Source of the DNA: Roseobacter insulae
GTDB lineage: Bacteria; Pseudomonadota; Alphaproteobacteria; Rhodobacterales; Rhodobacteraceae
Direction of reading: 5' to 3'
Assembly: GCF_019375555.1 (NCBI RefSeq)
Contig: NZ_JAHXDN010000003.1
Location: 434,001 to 498,000 of the forward strand
Length of the DNA stretch: 64,000 nucleotides
Of this stretch, positions 26,332 to 33,856 are shown one piece after another (positions within the stretch are counted from its first letter, which is position 1; every line of letters starts with the position of its first letter). Below the pieces are notes generated by a model. The model worked only from the letters and a program-made list of their open reading frames with translations, was not told the DNA's origin and searched no databases. Position numbers and translations under genes: made by a program.

Positions 26332-28149
26332 TCACGACGGATCGTACCACCAGACTTCCGGCATGAAATTCGGCCCGTCGCCATAGACGGGCACGCGCTC
26401 GGGGTACCGCATTTCCCGGATATGGGCGATCTGCGTCTGCGTATACTGCCAGAACGGGATCACGTAGCGCCCGGCGGTCAACAGGCGGTCCAGCGCGCGG
26501 ACGGCGGCAACAAATTCATCCTCGTCCCGGGCGGTCAGCATCGTGTCGATCATGCTGTCCACGGCGGGCGAGGATACCCCCATCCAGTTGCGCGAGCCCG
26601 GTTGCTCCGCCGCGTCGGACCCCCAGTAAAAGCGCTGTTCATTGCCCGGCGACAGGGACAATGCGCGACGGAAATAGGTCATGTCGAAATCGAAGGCATT
26701 GGTGCGCTCGGTGTATTGCGCGCTGTCGGTCGTTTCGATTGTGACATCAATGCCCAGGCGTTTCAGCCCGGTCACGTAAAGATCGGCGATGGCGAGGTTT
26801 TCGCTGCTGTCCTGGGCAAGCAGAATGGTGAAGGCCAGCGGCTCCCCGGCGCTGTTGCGCATCTCGCCGCCCTCTGCGGTCCAGCCGGCCTCTTCCAGCA
26901 GTGCCATCGCCTTGCGGATGCCTTTGCGATTGCGCGCAGAACCGTCGCTGACCGGCAGCGCGTAACCATCGAGCGCGCCGGGCGGATGATCCGCCGCAAA
27001 CGGCGCAAGCAGGTCAGCCACCGGGCCGGAGGCCGGACCGGGGCGCATCGCAAGGCCGGAATTGGAAAAATACGAGGTGATCCGCGGCTGCACGCCACCG
27101 GTCAGCGTATCGTTGATGAATTCGAAATTGAACGCCTGTATCAGCGCTTCGCGCACGCGCCAGTCGTCAAACGGCGCCGTGCGGGTGTTCATCACGAAAC
27201 CGGTCATGCCGGAGGGTTTTTCATGCGGTATTTCCGACTTGATGACATCGCCACGCGTGATCGCCGGGAAATCATACTGGGTGGCCCATTTCTCCGCGTT
27301 GAACTCGCGCAGGGCCGACACGTCGCCGCCCTTGAAGGCTTCGAAGAAAACGGCGGCGTCGCCGTAAAAATCAAGCTTGATGCTGTCGAAGTTATGCGTG
27401 CCGCGCCGGAAAGGCACATCGGCCCCCCAGTAGTCGGTATTGCGGGTCAGTTGCACAAAGCGACCGGCCTCGTACCCGGCCACAACGTAAGGGCCGGTGC
27501 CCAGCGGGACAGCATCCAGCGGCGCATTGGCAAAATCGCGGCCCTCCCACTGCGCCCGGCTGAGGATCGGGCGCATCCCGGCCAGCAGGGCCAGTTCGCG
27601 GTTGTCCGTGTTGAACGCGATGCGCAGCGAACGCGGGCCGGTTTTCTCAATGCTGTCAATCTGCTGGGCCAGTCCGTGATAGCGCGGGTGCCCCTCGGTG
27701 CCGAGCAGCTCATATGAAAAGATGACATCCTCGACCGTCACAGGGGAGCCGTCCGAGAACCGGGCGTTTTCGCGCAGGGTAAAGGCCACCCATGACCGGT
27801 CGTCCGGCACCTCGATTGATTCGGCCAGAAGCCCGTAAAGCGTAAAGGGTTCATCCCAGGAGCGCCCCATGAGGCTTTCATGGGTGAGAAAGCGCAGCTG
27901 CCACGGAACCGTGCCCTTGCGCACGAAGGGGTTCAGACTGTTGAACCCGCCGGTATTGCCAAGGGTGATACTGCCACCCCTGGGGGCATCGGGGCGTACG
28001 TAAGGCAGTGACACAAAATCAGGTGGCAGGGCAGGCGTGCCATACATAGATATCCCGTGAGACGGTTCCGCCTGGGCCGTGGATGCCCAGAGAATCGCCA
28101 GCCACATGGCAAAAATCCGCTTGGACGCACGGAAATAAACAGTACCCAT
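26332..28149 (-). CDS. Family 5 extracellular solute-binding protein of an ABC transporter
   Basis: The product has 605 residues with a cleavable signal peptide (basic MGTVYFRASKR, hydrophobic core, AQA cleavage near residue 27). The mature part is an SBP_bac_5 (peptide/oligopeptide-type) fold: GGFNSLNPFVRKGT, AESIEVPDDRSWVAFTLRENARFSDG (read in part), LGTGPYVVAGYEAG, and the closing YVIPFWQYTQT. The size and the C-terminal VYGDGPNFMPEVWWYD resemble YejA-type proteins (microcin C/peptide uptake). The permease and ATPase genes that normally accompany yejA are not adjacent in this window, so it is an orphan here. It is divergent from the sRNA/bdhA region. Confidence 0.85.
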   Translation of the reverse strand: MGTVYFRASKRIFAMWLAILWASTAQAEPSHGISMYGTPALPPDFVSLPYVRPDAPRGGSITLGNTGGFNSLNPFVRKGTVPWQLRFLTHESLMGRSWDEPFTLYGLLAESIEVPDDRSWVAFTLRENARFSDGSPVTVEDVIFSYELLGTEGHPRYHGLAQQIDSIEKTGPRSLRIAFNTDNRELALLAGMRPILSRAQWEGRDFANAPLDAVPLGTGPYVVAGYEAGRFVQLTRNTDYWGADVPFRRGTHNFDSIKLDFYGDAAVFFEAFKGGDVSALREFNAEKWATQYDFPAITRGDVIKSEIPHEKPSGMTGFVMNTRTAPFDDWRVREALIQAFNFEFINDTLTGGVQPRITSYFSNSGLAMRPGPASGPVADLLAPFAADHPPGALDGYALPVSDGSARNRKGIRKAMALLEEAGWTAEGGEMRNSAGEPLAFTILLAQDSSENLAIADLYVTGLKRLGIDVTIETTDSAQYTERTNAFDFDMTYFRRALSLSPGNEQRFYWGSDAAEQPGSRNWMGVSSPAVDSMIDTMLTARDEDEFVAAVRALDRLLTAGRYVIPFWQYTQTQIAHIREMRYPERVPVYGDGPNFMPEVWWYDPS

Positions 28150-28228
28150 ATTGGAGACAATCCCCTGCTGCCCTTGTTTTCTTGAGGCTGAGACTACCGA
28201 GGTATTTACGTCTTATCAAACTTTTAGC

Positions 28229-28257
28229 TTGGCCTGTGGCGCGAGATTGCTTATAAC
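28229..28257 (+). promoter_or_regulatory. Sigma-70-type promoter for candidate sRNA
   Basis: TTGGCC (28229-28234) and TATAAC (28252-28257) are separated by exactly 17 nt, matching four and five of six consensus bases. Transcription is predicted to start near A28264, directly ahead of a two-hairpin unit ending in a terminator. Confidence 0.55.
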
Positions 28258-28263
28258 AAGGTC

Positions 28264-28339
28264 ACTGCTCGATAGGTTTCTTGCCTGTATGAAACCTGCC
28301 TCAATAACTTAACGCCTGCCTTGTGCAGGCGTTTTTTTT
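28264..28339 (+). ncRNA. Candidate Hfq-type small RNA of about 76 nt
   Basis: From the predicted start at 28264 the RNA would contain a 5' hairpin AGGTTTC (28274-28280) / GAAACCT (28291-28297) with a 10-nt loop TTGCCTGTAT. A 14-nt single-stranded AU-rich linker (28298-28311) follows, then an 8-bp terminator hairpin with eight T residues. The promoter, structured body, A/U-rich linker and long U-tail are the parts expected of an Hfq-dependent trans-acting sRNA. There is no open reading frame of note. The alternative is a leader/attenuator for bdhA, whose ATG is about 150 nt further on. I do not recognise it as a named family. Confidence 0.55.
28312..28339 (+). terminator. Rho-independent terminator of the candidate sRNA
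   Basis: ACGCCTGC (28312-28319) pairs perfectly with GCAGGCGT (28325-28332) around a CTTGT loop. A run of eight T residues follows (28332-28339). This is the best intrinsic terminator in the window. Confidence 0.85.
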
Positions 28340-28423
28340 GTGCCTGTCCGTTTGGCAAACTGTTCTGCGTGGGGTGGAGTACGCCCCCGGGACACACAAC
28401 CTTGAGTGAAATGGGCGTTTCCT

Positions 28424-28459
28424 TTGCAGACGCAGCAGGGCATTATGTGTGCAACGCAG
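28424..28459 (+). promoter_or_regulatory. Two TGC-N3/4-GCAG sites upstream of bdhA (PhaR-like)
   Basis: TTGC-AGAC-GCAG at 28424-28435 and TGC-AAC-GCAG at 28450-28459 lie 29-64 nt before the bdhA ATG. The polyhydroxybutyrate regulator PhaR of Paracoccus denitrificans is reported to bind TGC-rich CTGC-N3/4-GCAG sites, which these resemble with one mismatch in the left arm of each. Control of a 3-hydroxybutyrate dehydrogenase gene by PhaR would make biological sense; this is inference. Confidence 0.35.
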
Positions 28460-28487
28460 CATTGCGACAACGGGAAAGGGACGCGAC

Positions 28488-29273
28488 ATGGCATTCGAAA
28501 TTTCACTGGCAGGCAAAACGGCCGTCATCACCGGATCGAACTCGGGCATCGGGCTGGGCATCGCATATGAGCTGGCGCGGGCGGGTGCGGATGTCGTGCT
28601 GAACTCTTTCACCGACAGTGAGGAGGATCATGCGCTGGCGGCCAAGCTGGCTGCGGAGACGGGCGTGACCGCAAGGTACATCCAGGCCGATATGTCCAGG
28701 GGCGATCAGTGCCGCCGCCTCATCGAGGACGCCGGATCCTGCGATATCCTGGTGAACAATGCCGGTATCCAGCACGTGGCGCCGATCCCCGACTTTCCGG
28801 CGGAAAAATGGGACGCGATCATCGCCATCAACATGAGCTCGGCCTTTCACACCACAGCCGCGGCCCTGCCAAAGATGCGGGCTGCCGGCTGGGGGCGGGT
28901 GATCAACATCGCCTCCGCGCACGGGTTGACGGCCTCGCCCTACAAGGCGGCGTATATCGCGGCCAAACACGGGGTTGTCGGGCTGACCAAGACAACCGCG
29001 CTGGAAACCGCGCAGGAGCCGATCACCGCCAACGCGATCTGCCCGGGATACGTGCTGACCACGATCGTCGAAAAGCAGATCCCCGACACGATGAAGGAAT
29101 ACGACATGTCGCGGGAAGAGGTGATCGAGAAGGTCATGCTGACCCGGCAGCCCTCGAAGGAGTTCGCCACCGTGGAGCAGATGGGCGGCACCGCGACTTT
29201 CCTGTGCTCGGATGCCGCGGCCCAGATCACCGGTACCACCATCAGCGTCGATGGCGGCTGGACTGCGCTATAA
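28488..29273 (+). CDS. bdhA: D-3-hydroxybutyrate dehydrogenase
   Basis: The product has 261 residues and is a classical short-chain dehydrogenase. It has the cofactor motif TGSNSGIGLGIA, NNAG at the end of beta-4, catalytic Ser in NIASAHG, and YIAAK (Tyr and Lys of the active site). SAHGLTASPYKAAYIAAKHGVVGLTK and the late VEKQIPDTMKEYDMSREEV stretch (both read in part) match bacterial BdhA/HbdH enzymes that interconvert 3-hydroxybutyrate and acetoacetate. The C-terminal DGGWTAL is also typical. A GGGAAAGGGA ribosome site fixes the ATG at 28488. It is followed after 64 nt by a patatin gene, suggesting a role with polyhydroxybutyrate or ketone-body use. Confidence 0.93.
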   Translation: MAFEISLAGKTAVITGSNSGIGLGIAYELARAGADVVLNSFTDSEEDHALAAKLAAETGVTARYIQADMSRGDQCRRLIEDAGSCDILVNNAGIQHVAPIPDFPAEKWDAIIAINMSSAFHTTAAALPKMRAAGWGRVINIASAHGLTASPYKAAYIAAKHGVVGLTKTTALETAQEPITANAICPGYVLTTIVEKQIPDTMKEYDMSREEVIEKVMLTRQPSKEFATVEQMGGTATFLCSDAAAQITGTTISVDGGWTAL

Positions 29274-29283
29274 GAACTTCTTT

Positions 29284-29302
29284 GCCTCCGGCGGGGATAT
29301 TT
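29284..29302. repeat. Copy 1 of a dispersed GCCTYCGGCGRGGATATTT element
   Basis: This 19-nt element between bdhA and the patatin gene matches another intergenic copy at 35694-35712 in 17 of 19 positions. It can form a 4-bp hairpin with a CGGC loop, and the two differences keep the stem paired. Sequences of this kind are scattered between genes in Rhodobacterales genomes as I remember them; function is unclear. Confidence 0.5.
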
Positions 29303-29337
29303 CCAAACCAGAGAAATCGTGAGTGGAAGGACATCAC

Positions 29338-30375
29338 ATGGCGGTCAAGCGGATCAACCTGGCCCTGCAGGGCGGCGGCGCGCATGGTGCCTTCACATGG
29401 GGGGTGCTGGACCGGCTGTTGTGCGAAGAAGACATCCACATCGCCGCCATCTCCGGCACCTCTGCCGGCACGCTGAACGGGGCCGCGCTCAAATCCGGCA
29501 TGATCGATGGCGGACGGCAGGGCGCGCGCGACCGGCTGGACTGGCTGTGGCGCGAGGTTGGCGCGCGGCCCGAGATGCGCCTGCCGGAATGGATGGTGCC
29601 GTTCTCGCTGTCCGACTTCAGCCAGGCGCTTGAGTATTCATGGCCGGTCATCGCCGCGGACGCGTGGTCGCGCGCGGTGTCGCCCTATAGCTACGGGCCG
29701 TTTTATCGCAACCCGCTGCGCGAAATCGTCGAGCAGTTCGATCTTGATGCCGTGCATGAGGAGGGCGGCAAGGGCCCCTGTCTGTTCATTTGCGCCACCC
29801 GCGTGCGCAACGGCAAGGTGCGGGTGTTCAAGGACAGCGAGATCAGCACGAATGCCATTCTCGCCTCCGCCTGTCTGCCGACGATCTTTCAGGCCGTCGA
29901 GGTCGAGGATGCGGAGACCGGTCTGAAAGAGGCATTTTGGGACGGCGGCTATACCGGTAATCCGGCGCTCTTTCCGCTGTTCAACCCCGCGCTGCCCGAT
30001 GACATCCTGATCATCAACATCAACCCGCTGGAACGCACCGGGATCCCGCGCACCGCGCAGGCCATCCAGAACCGGATCAACGAGATCAGCTTCAATTCCT
30101 CGCTGCTGCGTGAATTGCGCGCCATCGAATTCGTGCAGCGGCTGCTGGCAAAGGGCGCGCTGTCGACCGAGCAGAAGAGCCGCGTTCTGGTGCATATGAT
30201 CGCGGATGATGCGTTGATGAACGAGCTGTCGGTCGCCACAAAACTGGTACCGACGCCCTTCACGCTGTCACGGCTGAAGGAGGCGGGCCAGAAAGCGGCG
30301 GATGCCTTTATCACGCACCATAAATCAGACCTCAACACCCGCAGTTCGGTCGATCTGGTGGAGATGTTCCAGTAG
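29338..30375 (+). CDS. Patatin-like phospholipase/hydrolase
   Basis: The product has 345 residues. It has the patatin oxyanion glycine loop GGGAHG (12-17), nucleophile motif GTSAG (Ser42), and the catalytic aspartate in WDGGY (Asp202), giving the Ser-Asp dyad. No signal peptide is present, so it acts in the cytoplasm or on granule or membrane surfaces. Patatin enzymes hydrolyse acyl esters. Because it follows bdhA in the same direction, a role in polyhydroxybutyrate mobilisation is plausible but not shown by sequence. ATG 29338 has a GGAAGGA site; a GTG five codons upstream lacks one. It converges with the DUF502 gene, leaving 2 nt. Confidence 0.87.
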   Translation: MAVKRINLALQGGGAHGAFTWGVLDRLLCEEDIHIAAISGTSAGTLNGAALKSGMIDGGRQGARDRLDWLWREVGARPEMRLPEWMVPFSLSDFSQALEYSWPVIAADAWSRAVSPYSYGPFYRNPLREIVEQFDLDAVHEEGGKGPCLFICATRVRNGKVRVFKDSEISTNAILASACLPTIFQAVEVEDAETGLKEAFWDGGYTGNPALFPLFNPALPDDILIININPLERTGIPRTAQAIQNRINEISFNSSLLRELRAIEFVQRLLAKGALSTEQKSRVLVHMIADDALMNELSVATKLVPTPFTLSRLKEAGQKAADAFITHHKSDLNTRSSVDLVEMFQ

Positions 30376-30377
30376 CG

Positions 30378-31100
30378 TCAGGCGGCATTTTCCTTTGGCG
30401 GCCGCGTCGGATCCTTGCCGTTGGGATAGACAAGACCCGCCGAGATCACCAGTTTGGCCGCGTCTTCCACCGTCATCTCCAGTTCGATGATGTCATCCGC
30501 GGGGAAAAACAGCAGGAATCCGGATGTCGGGTTTGGCGTGGTGGGCACAAAGATACTGACCATCGGATCGGCGTTGTTCGCGCGGGCGGCGATTTCGCCC
30601 TTGGTGCCGGTCGAGATGAAGCCGATCGCCCAGATGCCGCGGCGCGGGTACTCGATCAGGCAGGCTTTCTCGAACGACCGCTCGGACTGGGCAAATACCG
30701 TCTCCGAGATCTGCTTGATCCCGGAGTAGATCGTGCGCACGACGGGGGTACGCTCGACAAGGCTTTCGCCGTAGCGGATCAGGGACCGTCCGATGATGCC
30801 CTTGGCCATCCACCCGACGATCACGGTGAAGACCAGGAAGATCACCACGCCGATGCCGCGGATGTTGATCTGGATCTCCGGATCAAGGCCCAACCAGTCC
30901 TGCAGCACCCGGTCGGGCTGGTACGAGCCCGGCACCAGCGGCAGGACGAACCCGTCGATCCATCCGACGACGGACCAGATCAGCCAGATCGTCAGCCCGA
31001 CGGGCGCGATCACGACAAGCCCGGTCAGAAAGGACGCGCGCAAACGGGCAAAAAGGCTTCGGCGGGTGAGCGGTGGCTCGGGATCAAACGGCGTATTCAT
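30378..31100 (-). CDS. DUF502 family membrane protein
   Basis: The product has 240 residues. Two membrane segments are visible (about 22-48 and 80-105) after a positively charged N-terminus (RRSLFARLRASF). A soluble C-terminal part follows, with the family's VPTTPNPTSGFLLFFP signature and VRTIYSGIKQISETVF. DUF502 proteins are widespread in proteobacteria and plants (LCV/COV-like) and have no assigned biochemical role. The gene's start lies about 80 nt from psuG's stop, and it is convergent with the patatin gene. Confidence 0.85.
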   Translation of the reverse strand: MNTPFDPEPPLTRRSLFARLRASFLTGLVVIAPVGLTIWLIWSVVGWIDGFVLPLVPGSYQPDRVLQDWLGLDPEIQINIRGIGVVIFLVFTVIVGWMAKGIIGRSLIRYGESLVERTPVVRTIYSGIKQISETVFAQSERSFEKACLIEYPRRGIWAIGFISTGTKGEIAARANNADPMVSIFVPTTPNPTSGFLLFFPADDIIELEMTVEDAAKLVISAGLVYPNGKDPTRPPKENAA

Positions 31101-31181
31101 AACATTTCTCAGACTGGTTAGCTGTAGTTAGGCGCTTTGGGAGAGCTTCACAATGGGCGTCCGATGCCAAAGGGCTCAACT

Positions 31182-32108
31182 TCACGCAAGGCGTGACATA
31201 CCGTTCAATTCAGAGGCAATCGCGGCGGCCAGCCGGGCATTGTTGCGCACCAGCGCGATATTGGCCGTCAGCGACCGTCCTTCGGTCAGCTCAAAGATCC
31301 GTTGCAGCAAGTAGGGTGTCACCGCCTTTCCCCGGATACCATGCGCATCTGCATCCGACTGGGCCTGCGCAATGATCGGGGCAAGCGTCTCTGCCGATAT
31401 CTCGTCTTCCTGCGGAATGGGGTTGGCCACCAGCTGGCCGCCGGGCAGGCCCAGCAGGCCGCGCATGTGATGCGCCCGGGCAATGCTGCCCGCGCTGTCC
31501 ATCCGCAGCGGCGCCTTCAGGGGGGATGCGGCGCTCCAGAACGCCGGGAAACTGTCCTGCCCCACCGCGATCACCGGCACACCCTGTGTTTCGAGCACTT
31601 CCAGCGTCTTGTCGACATCCAGTATCGCCTTGGCACCAGCAGCCACGACAGTCACCGGGGTTTGCGCCAGCTCCATCAGGTCGGCGGAAATGTCGAAACT
31701 GTCCTCCGCGCCCCGGTGCACCCCGCCGATACCGCCCGTGGCAAAGACCCGGATGCCCGCCGCATGGGCCGCGATCATGGTGGCGGCGACGGTTGTCGCC
31801 CCGGTCCCGCCGGTGGCCATGCACGCCGCAAGATCCGCGCGCGACAGTTTGGCGACCGATTTGGCCTGCGCAAGTTTTTCAAGCTGGCCGTCCTCCAGCC
31901 CGATGTGCAGGCTGCCCGCGATCACTGCGATGGTGGCAGGTGTCACACCCAGCGCGCGCAGTTCGTTTTCGACCTCGCGGGCGACGTCGAGGTTTTGCGG
32001 ATAGGGCATGCCATGGGTGATGATGGTGGATTCAAGCGCCACAACGGGCCGGCCGGAGGATTTGGCGGCGGCCACTTCGGTGGATAGGATCAGGGGCAGG
32101 GCGGTCAT
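31182..32108 (-). CDS. psuG: Pseudouridine-5'-phosphate glycosidase
   Basis: The product has 308 residues. PsuG cleaves pseudouridine 5'-phosphate to uracil and ribose 5-phosphate. Family motifs are intact: ALESTIITHGMPYPQN at the N-terminus, ATGGTGATTVAATM, the Mn-site region FATGGIGGVHRGAEDSFDISADL (read in part), and LVANPIPQEDEI towards the end. Its ATG overlaps the stop of psuK by 4 nt, so the kinase and glycosidase are coupled and act in sequence on pseudouridine from RNA turnover. No dedicated transporter gene is adjacent. Confidence 0.94.
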   Translation of the reverse strand: MTALPLILSTEVAAAKSSGRPVVALESTIITHGMPYPQNLDVAREVENELRALGVTPATIAVIAGSLHIGLEDGQLEKLAQAKSVAKLSRADLAACMATGGTGATTVAATMIAAHAAGIRVFATGGIGGVHRGAEDSFDISADLMELAQTPVTVVAAGAKAILDVDKTLEVLETQGVPVIAVGQDSFPAFWSAASPLKAPLRMDSAGSIARAHHMRGLLGLPGGQLVANPIPQEDEISAETLAPIIAQAQSDADAHGIRGKAVTPYLLQRIFELTEGRSLTANIALVRNNARLAAAIASELNGMSRLA

Positions 32109-32998
32109 AGGGCGGTTTCTCCGGACACGTAGGTTGCGGCGGCCTGCAGGGCGCGGCTCAGGGCTTCTCCGGCGGGGGCACCGCCGGCGTCGGCGGCGAT
32201 ATGCGCTGCCATAAAGGTATCACCGGCACCGGTCACCCGCGTCACCAGCACCTGCGGGGGCGTCAGGGTCATCAGGCCATCTGGGCGGCCTTCGGTGGCA
32301 TCCGCGCCGCCATCGGTGACCAGCACCCGCGCCGCCCCGCGTTTCAGCAAACCTTCGGCTGCGGCGCGCGAGCTGTCAAAGCGCGTCTGGCACAGCAGGC
32401 CCGCCTCTTCGAGGTTGACATAGAGGGTTCCGCGCCCGGCCTGCAGAAAGGGGGCCAGACGCTCGGCCTTTCCGGGCGAGGCGGGGGCCACGCGCAGGTC
32501 GGCCTGCGCCAGCAGCGGGCTGCGCGCGATATCGCCGAGCAGGTTGAGTGTCAGGTTGCCATCCAGTGCCACCAGCCCCCTGTAGGGCGCCTCGGCGGTC
32601 GCAAGGCGACCGTCGGACAGGGCCGCCAGTATCTTGGACCCGGCAGCTTCGAGCGAATGCGCATCGGCGATCGCGGCAATCAGGCCGTTTGCACCTTCAA
32701 CGGCCATGTAAATGTCGGTCGGCAGATCATCGGACCGGTAGATTGTGTCGGTGATCATGCCGCGCGCGGCGCAGGCCGCGATCAGTTCGTCACCTTCGGC
32801 ATCCCGGCCTATCGCCGTCAGCAGCGCGGGCGTCAGGTCAAATCGCGCAAGGGTCATGGCGATGTTCATCGCCACGCCGCCGGGCAGGCGCGTGATCCGC
32901 CCCGGCACGTCAGACCCCTGACGCATCGCGCTGGCCGAGCGCCCGATCACGTCCCAGAGGACAGACCCAATGCATAAAATATCCGGTGTCGCCGTCAT
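32105..32998 (-). CDS. psuK: Pseudouridine kinase (PfkB family)
   Basis: The product has 297 residues. It is a ribokinase-fold enzyme with the N-terminal substrate signature PGGVAMNIAMTLARF and the C-terminal ATP/anion-hole motif VTGAGDTFMAAHIA, whose aspartate is the catalytic base. The immediate overlap with psuG identifies the substrate as pseudouridine, which it phosphorylates at the 5' position. The ATG at 32998 is the first in frame and begins TPDILCIGSVLWDVIGR, a typical PfkB beta-strand start. It is first of a two-gene operon; about 50 nt separate it from the upstream DUF4198 gene's stop. Confidence 0.9.
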   Translation of the reverse strand: MTATPDILCIGSVLWDVIGRSASAMRQGSDVPGRITRLPGGVAMNIAMTLARFDLTPALLTAIGRDAEGDELIAACAARGMITDTIYRSDDLPTDIYMAVEGANGLIAAIADAHSLEAAGSKILAALSDGRLATAEAPYRGLVALDGNLTLNLLGDIARSPLLAQADLRVAPASPGKAERLAPFLQAGRGTLYVNLEEAGLLCQTRFDSSRAAAEGLLKRGAARVLVTDGGADATEGRPDGLMTLTPPQVLVTRVTGAGDTFMAAHIAADAGGAPAGEALSRALQAAATYVSGETAL

Positions 32999-33049
32999 GA
33001 CAGCCTTGTGACCGGGAACGGCTGGGGGTTCAAGAGGCCCGGCGGCGGA

Positions 33050-33856
33050 TTATTCCGGCACCGCAAAGGTCAGCGCCGCCCAGAGCGTTTCCCAGACAGG
33101 CGCTTTCTCGGAGCTGCCTGCCTGAGGGCTTGCGCGCAACACAACGGCGTCAAAAAGGTAGCTATGCCCGGGTGTCACGGGCACCACCGCCACCCCATCC
33201 TGGTCCGTGCGGGTCAGCGACACCGCGACAGTCCCGTCGGCACCCTTGTCAAAGACCTCGACCTGCGCGTCCCGCCTGGGCAGGCCCTGGTAAGTCACCC
33301 GCACCCGCATGTTTCCGTCGAACTGCGGATCATAGGGGTTGGTCAGCGCCACAAACTCCGTCGCCAGGCCAAACGCCCGGTCTTGTCCCGACCCATCCCC
33401 GACAGCCATCAGGGCCTTGGCATGCCGGGTGTAGCTTTCGCGGAAGCCTTCCTTTGGCCAACCGGCGGCGGTGTGCGCGGCCGCGGCAGTGGGAAAATCC
33501 TTATGCTCGGCAAAGGCCAGAAACTTTTCCCACTCCTTGTACGTAAGGTTGGAAGGGGTGGTCTCGTGCAGCACGATCAACAGCCCGTCGCCGGGCGCGA
33601 TGGCCTGCAGTGCGGGTGTGTCGCCCATCCGACCTTCCACGGGCGTCAGCGTCTCTCCCGTGGCCAATTCAAACCGAGTGAAGCGATTGTCAAACCATGC
33701 AAGAGAAATACCTTCGAAATTCTGCCCATTCCGCAAGGTGGCGGTCATTGATGCCCCCGGTTCCACCTGATAGCTCTCAGGTTCAATCCAGAACTCATGG
33801 CCAAAGCCCGGCTGACCGGACAACAATAGAACAGCGATCAGAAAACGCGAGAACAT
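33050..33856 (-). CDS. DUF4198 periplasmic protein, possible metal-uptake partner
   Basis: The product has 268 residues. A signal peptide (FSRFLIAVLLLSGQPGFG) leads directly into HEFWIEPESYQVEPG, the histidine-containing opening of DUF4198. An Ig-like C-terminal part contains VTYQGLPRRDAQVEVF and DGVAVVPVTPGHSYLF. DUF4198 proteins (NikK-like) often accompany nickel/cobalt transporters. Here the divergent neighbour is a HupE/UreJ permease whose start overlaps this one, which supports a shared metal-uptake role by inference. ATG 33856 is preferred because the signal peptide then starts cleanly; an upstream ATG adds 23 polar residues. Confidence 0.75.
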   Translation of the reverse strand: MFSRFLIAVLLLSGQPGFGHEFWIEPESYQVEPGASMTATLRNGQNFEGISLAWFDNRFTRFELATGETLTPVEGRMGDTPALQAIAPGDGLLIVLHETTPSNLTYKEWEKFLAFAEHKDFPTAAAAHTAAGWPKEGFRESYTRHAKALMAVGDGSGQDRAFGLATEFVALTNPYDPQFDGNMRVRVTYQGLPRRDAQVEVFDKGADGTVAVSLTRTDQDGVAVVPVTPGHSYLFDAVVLRASPQAGSSEKAPVWETLWAALTFAVPE

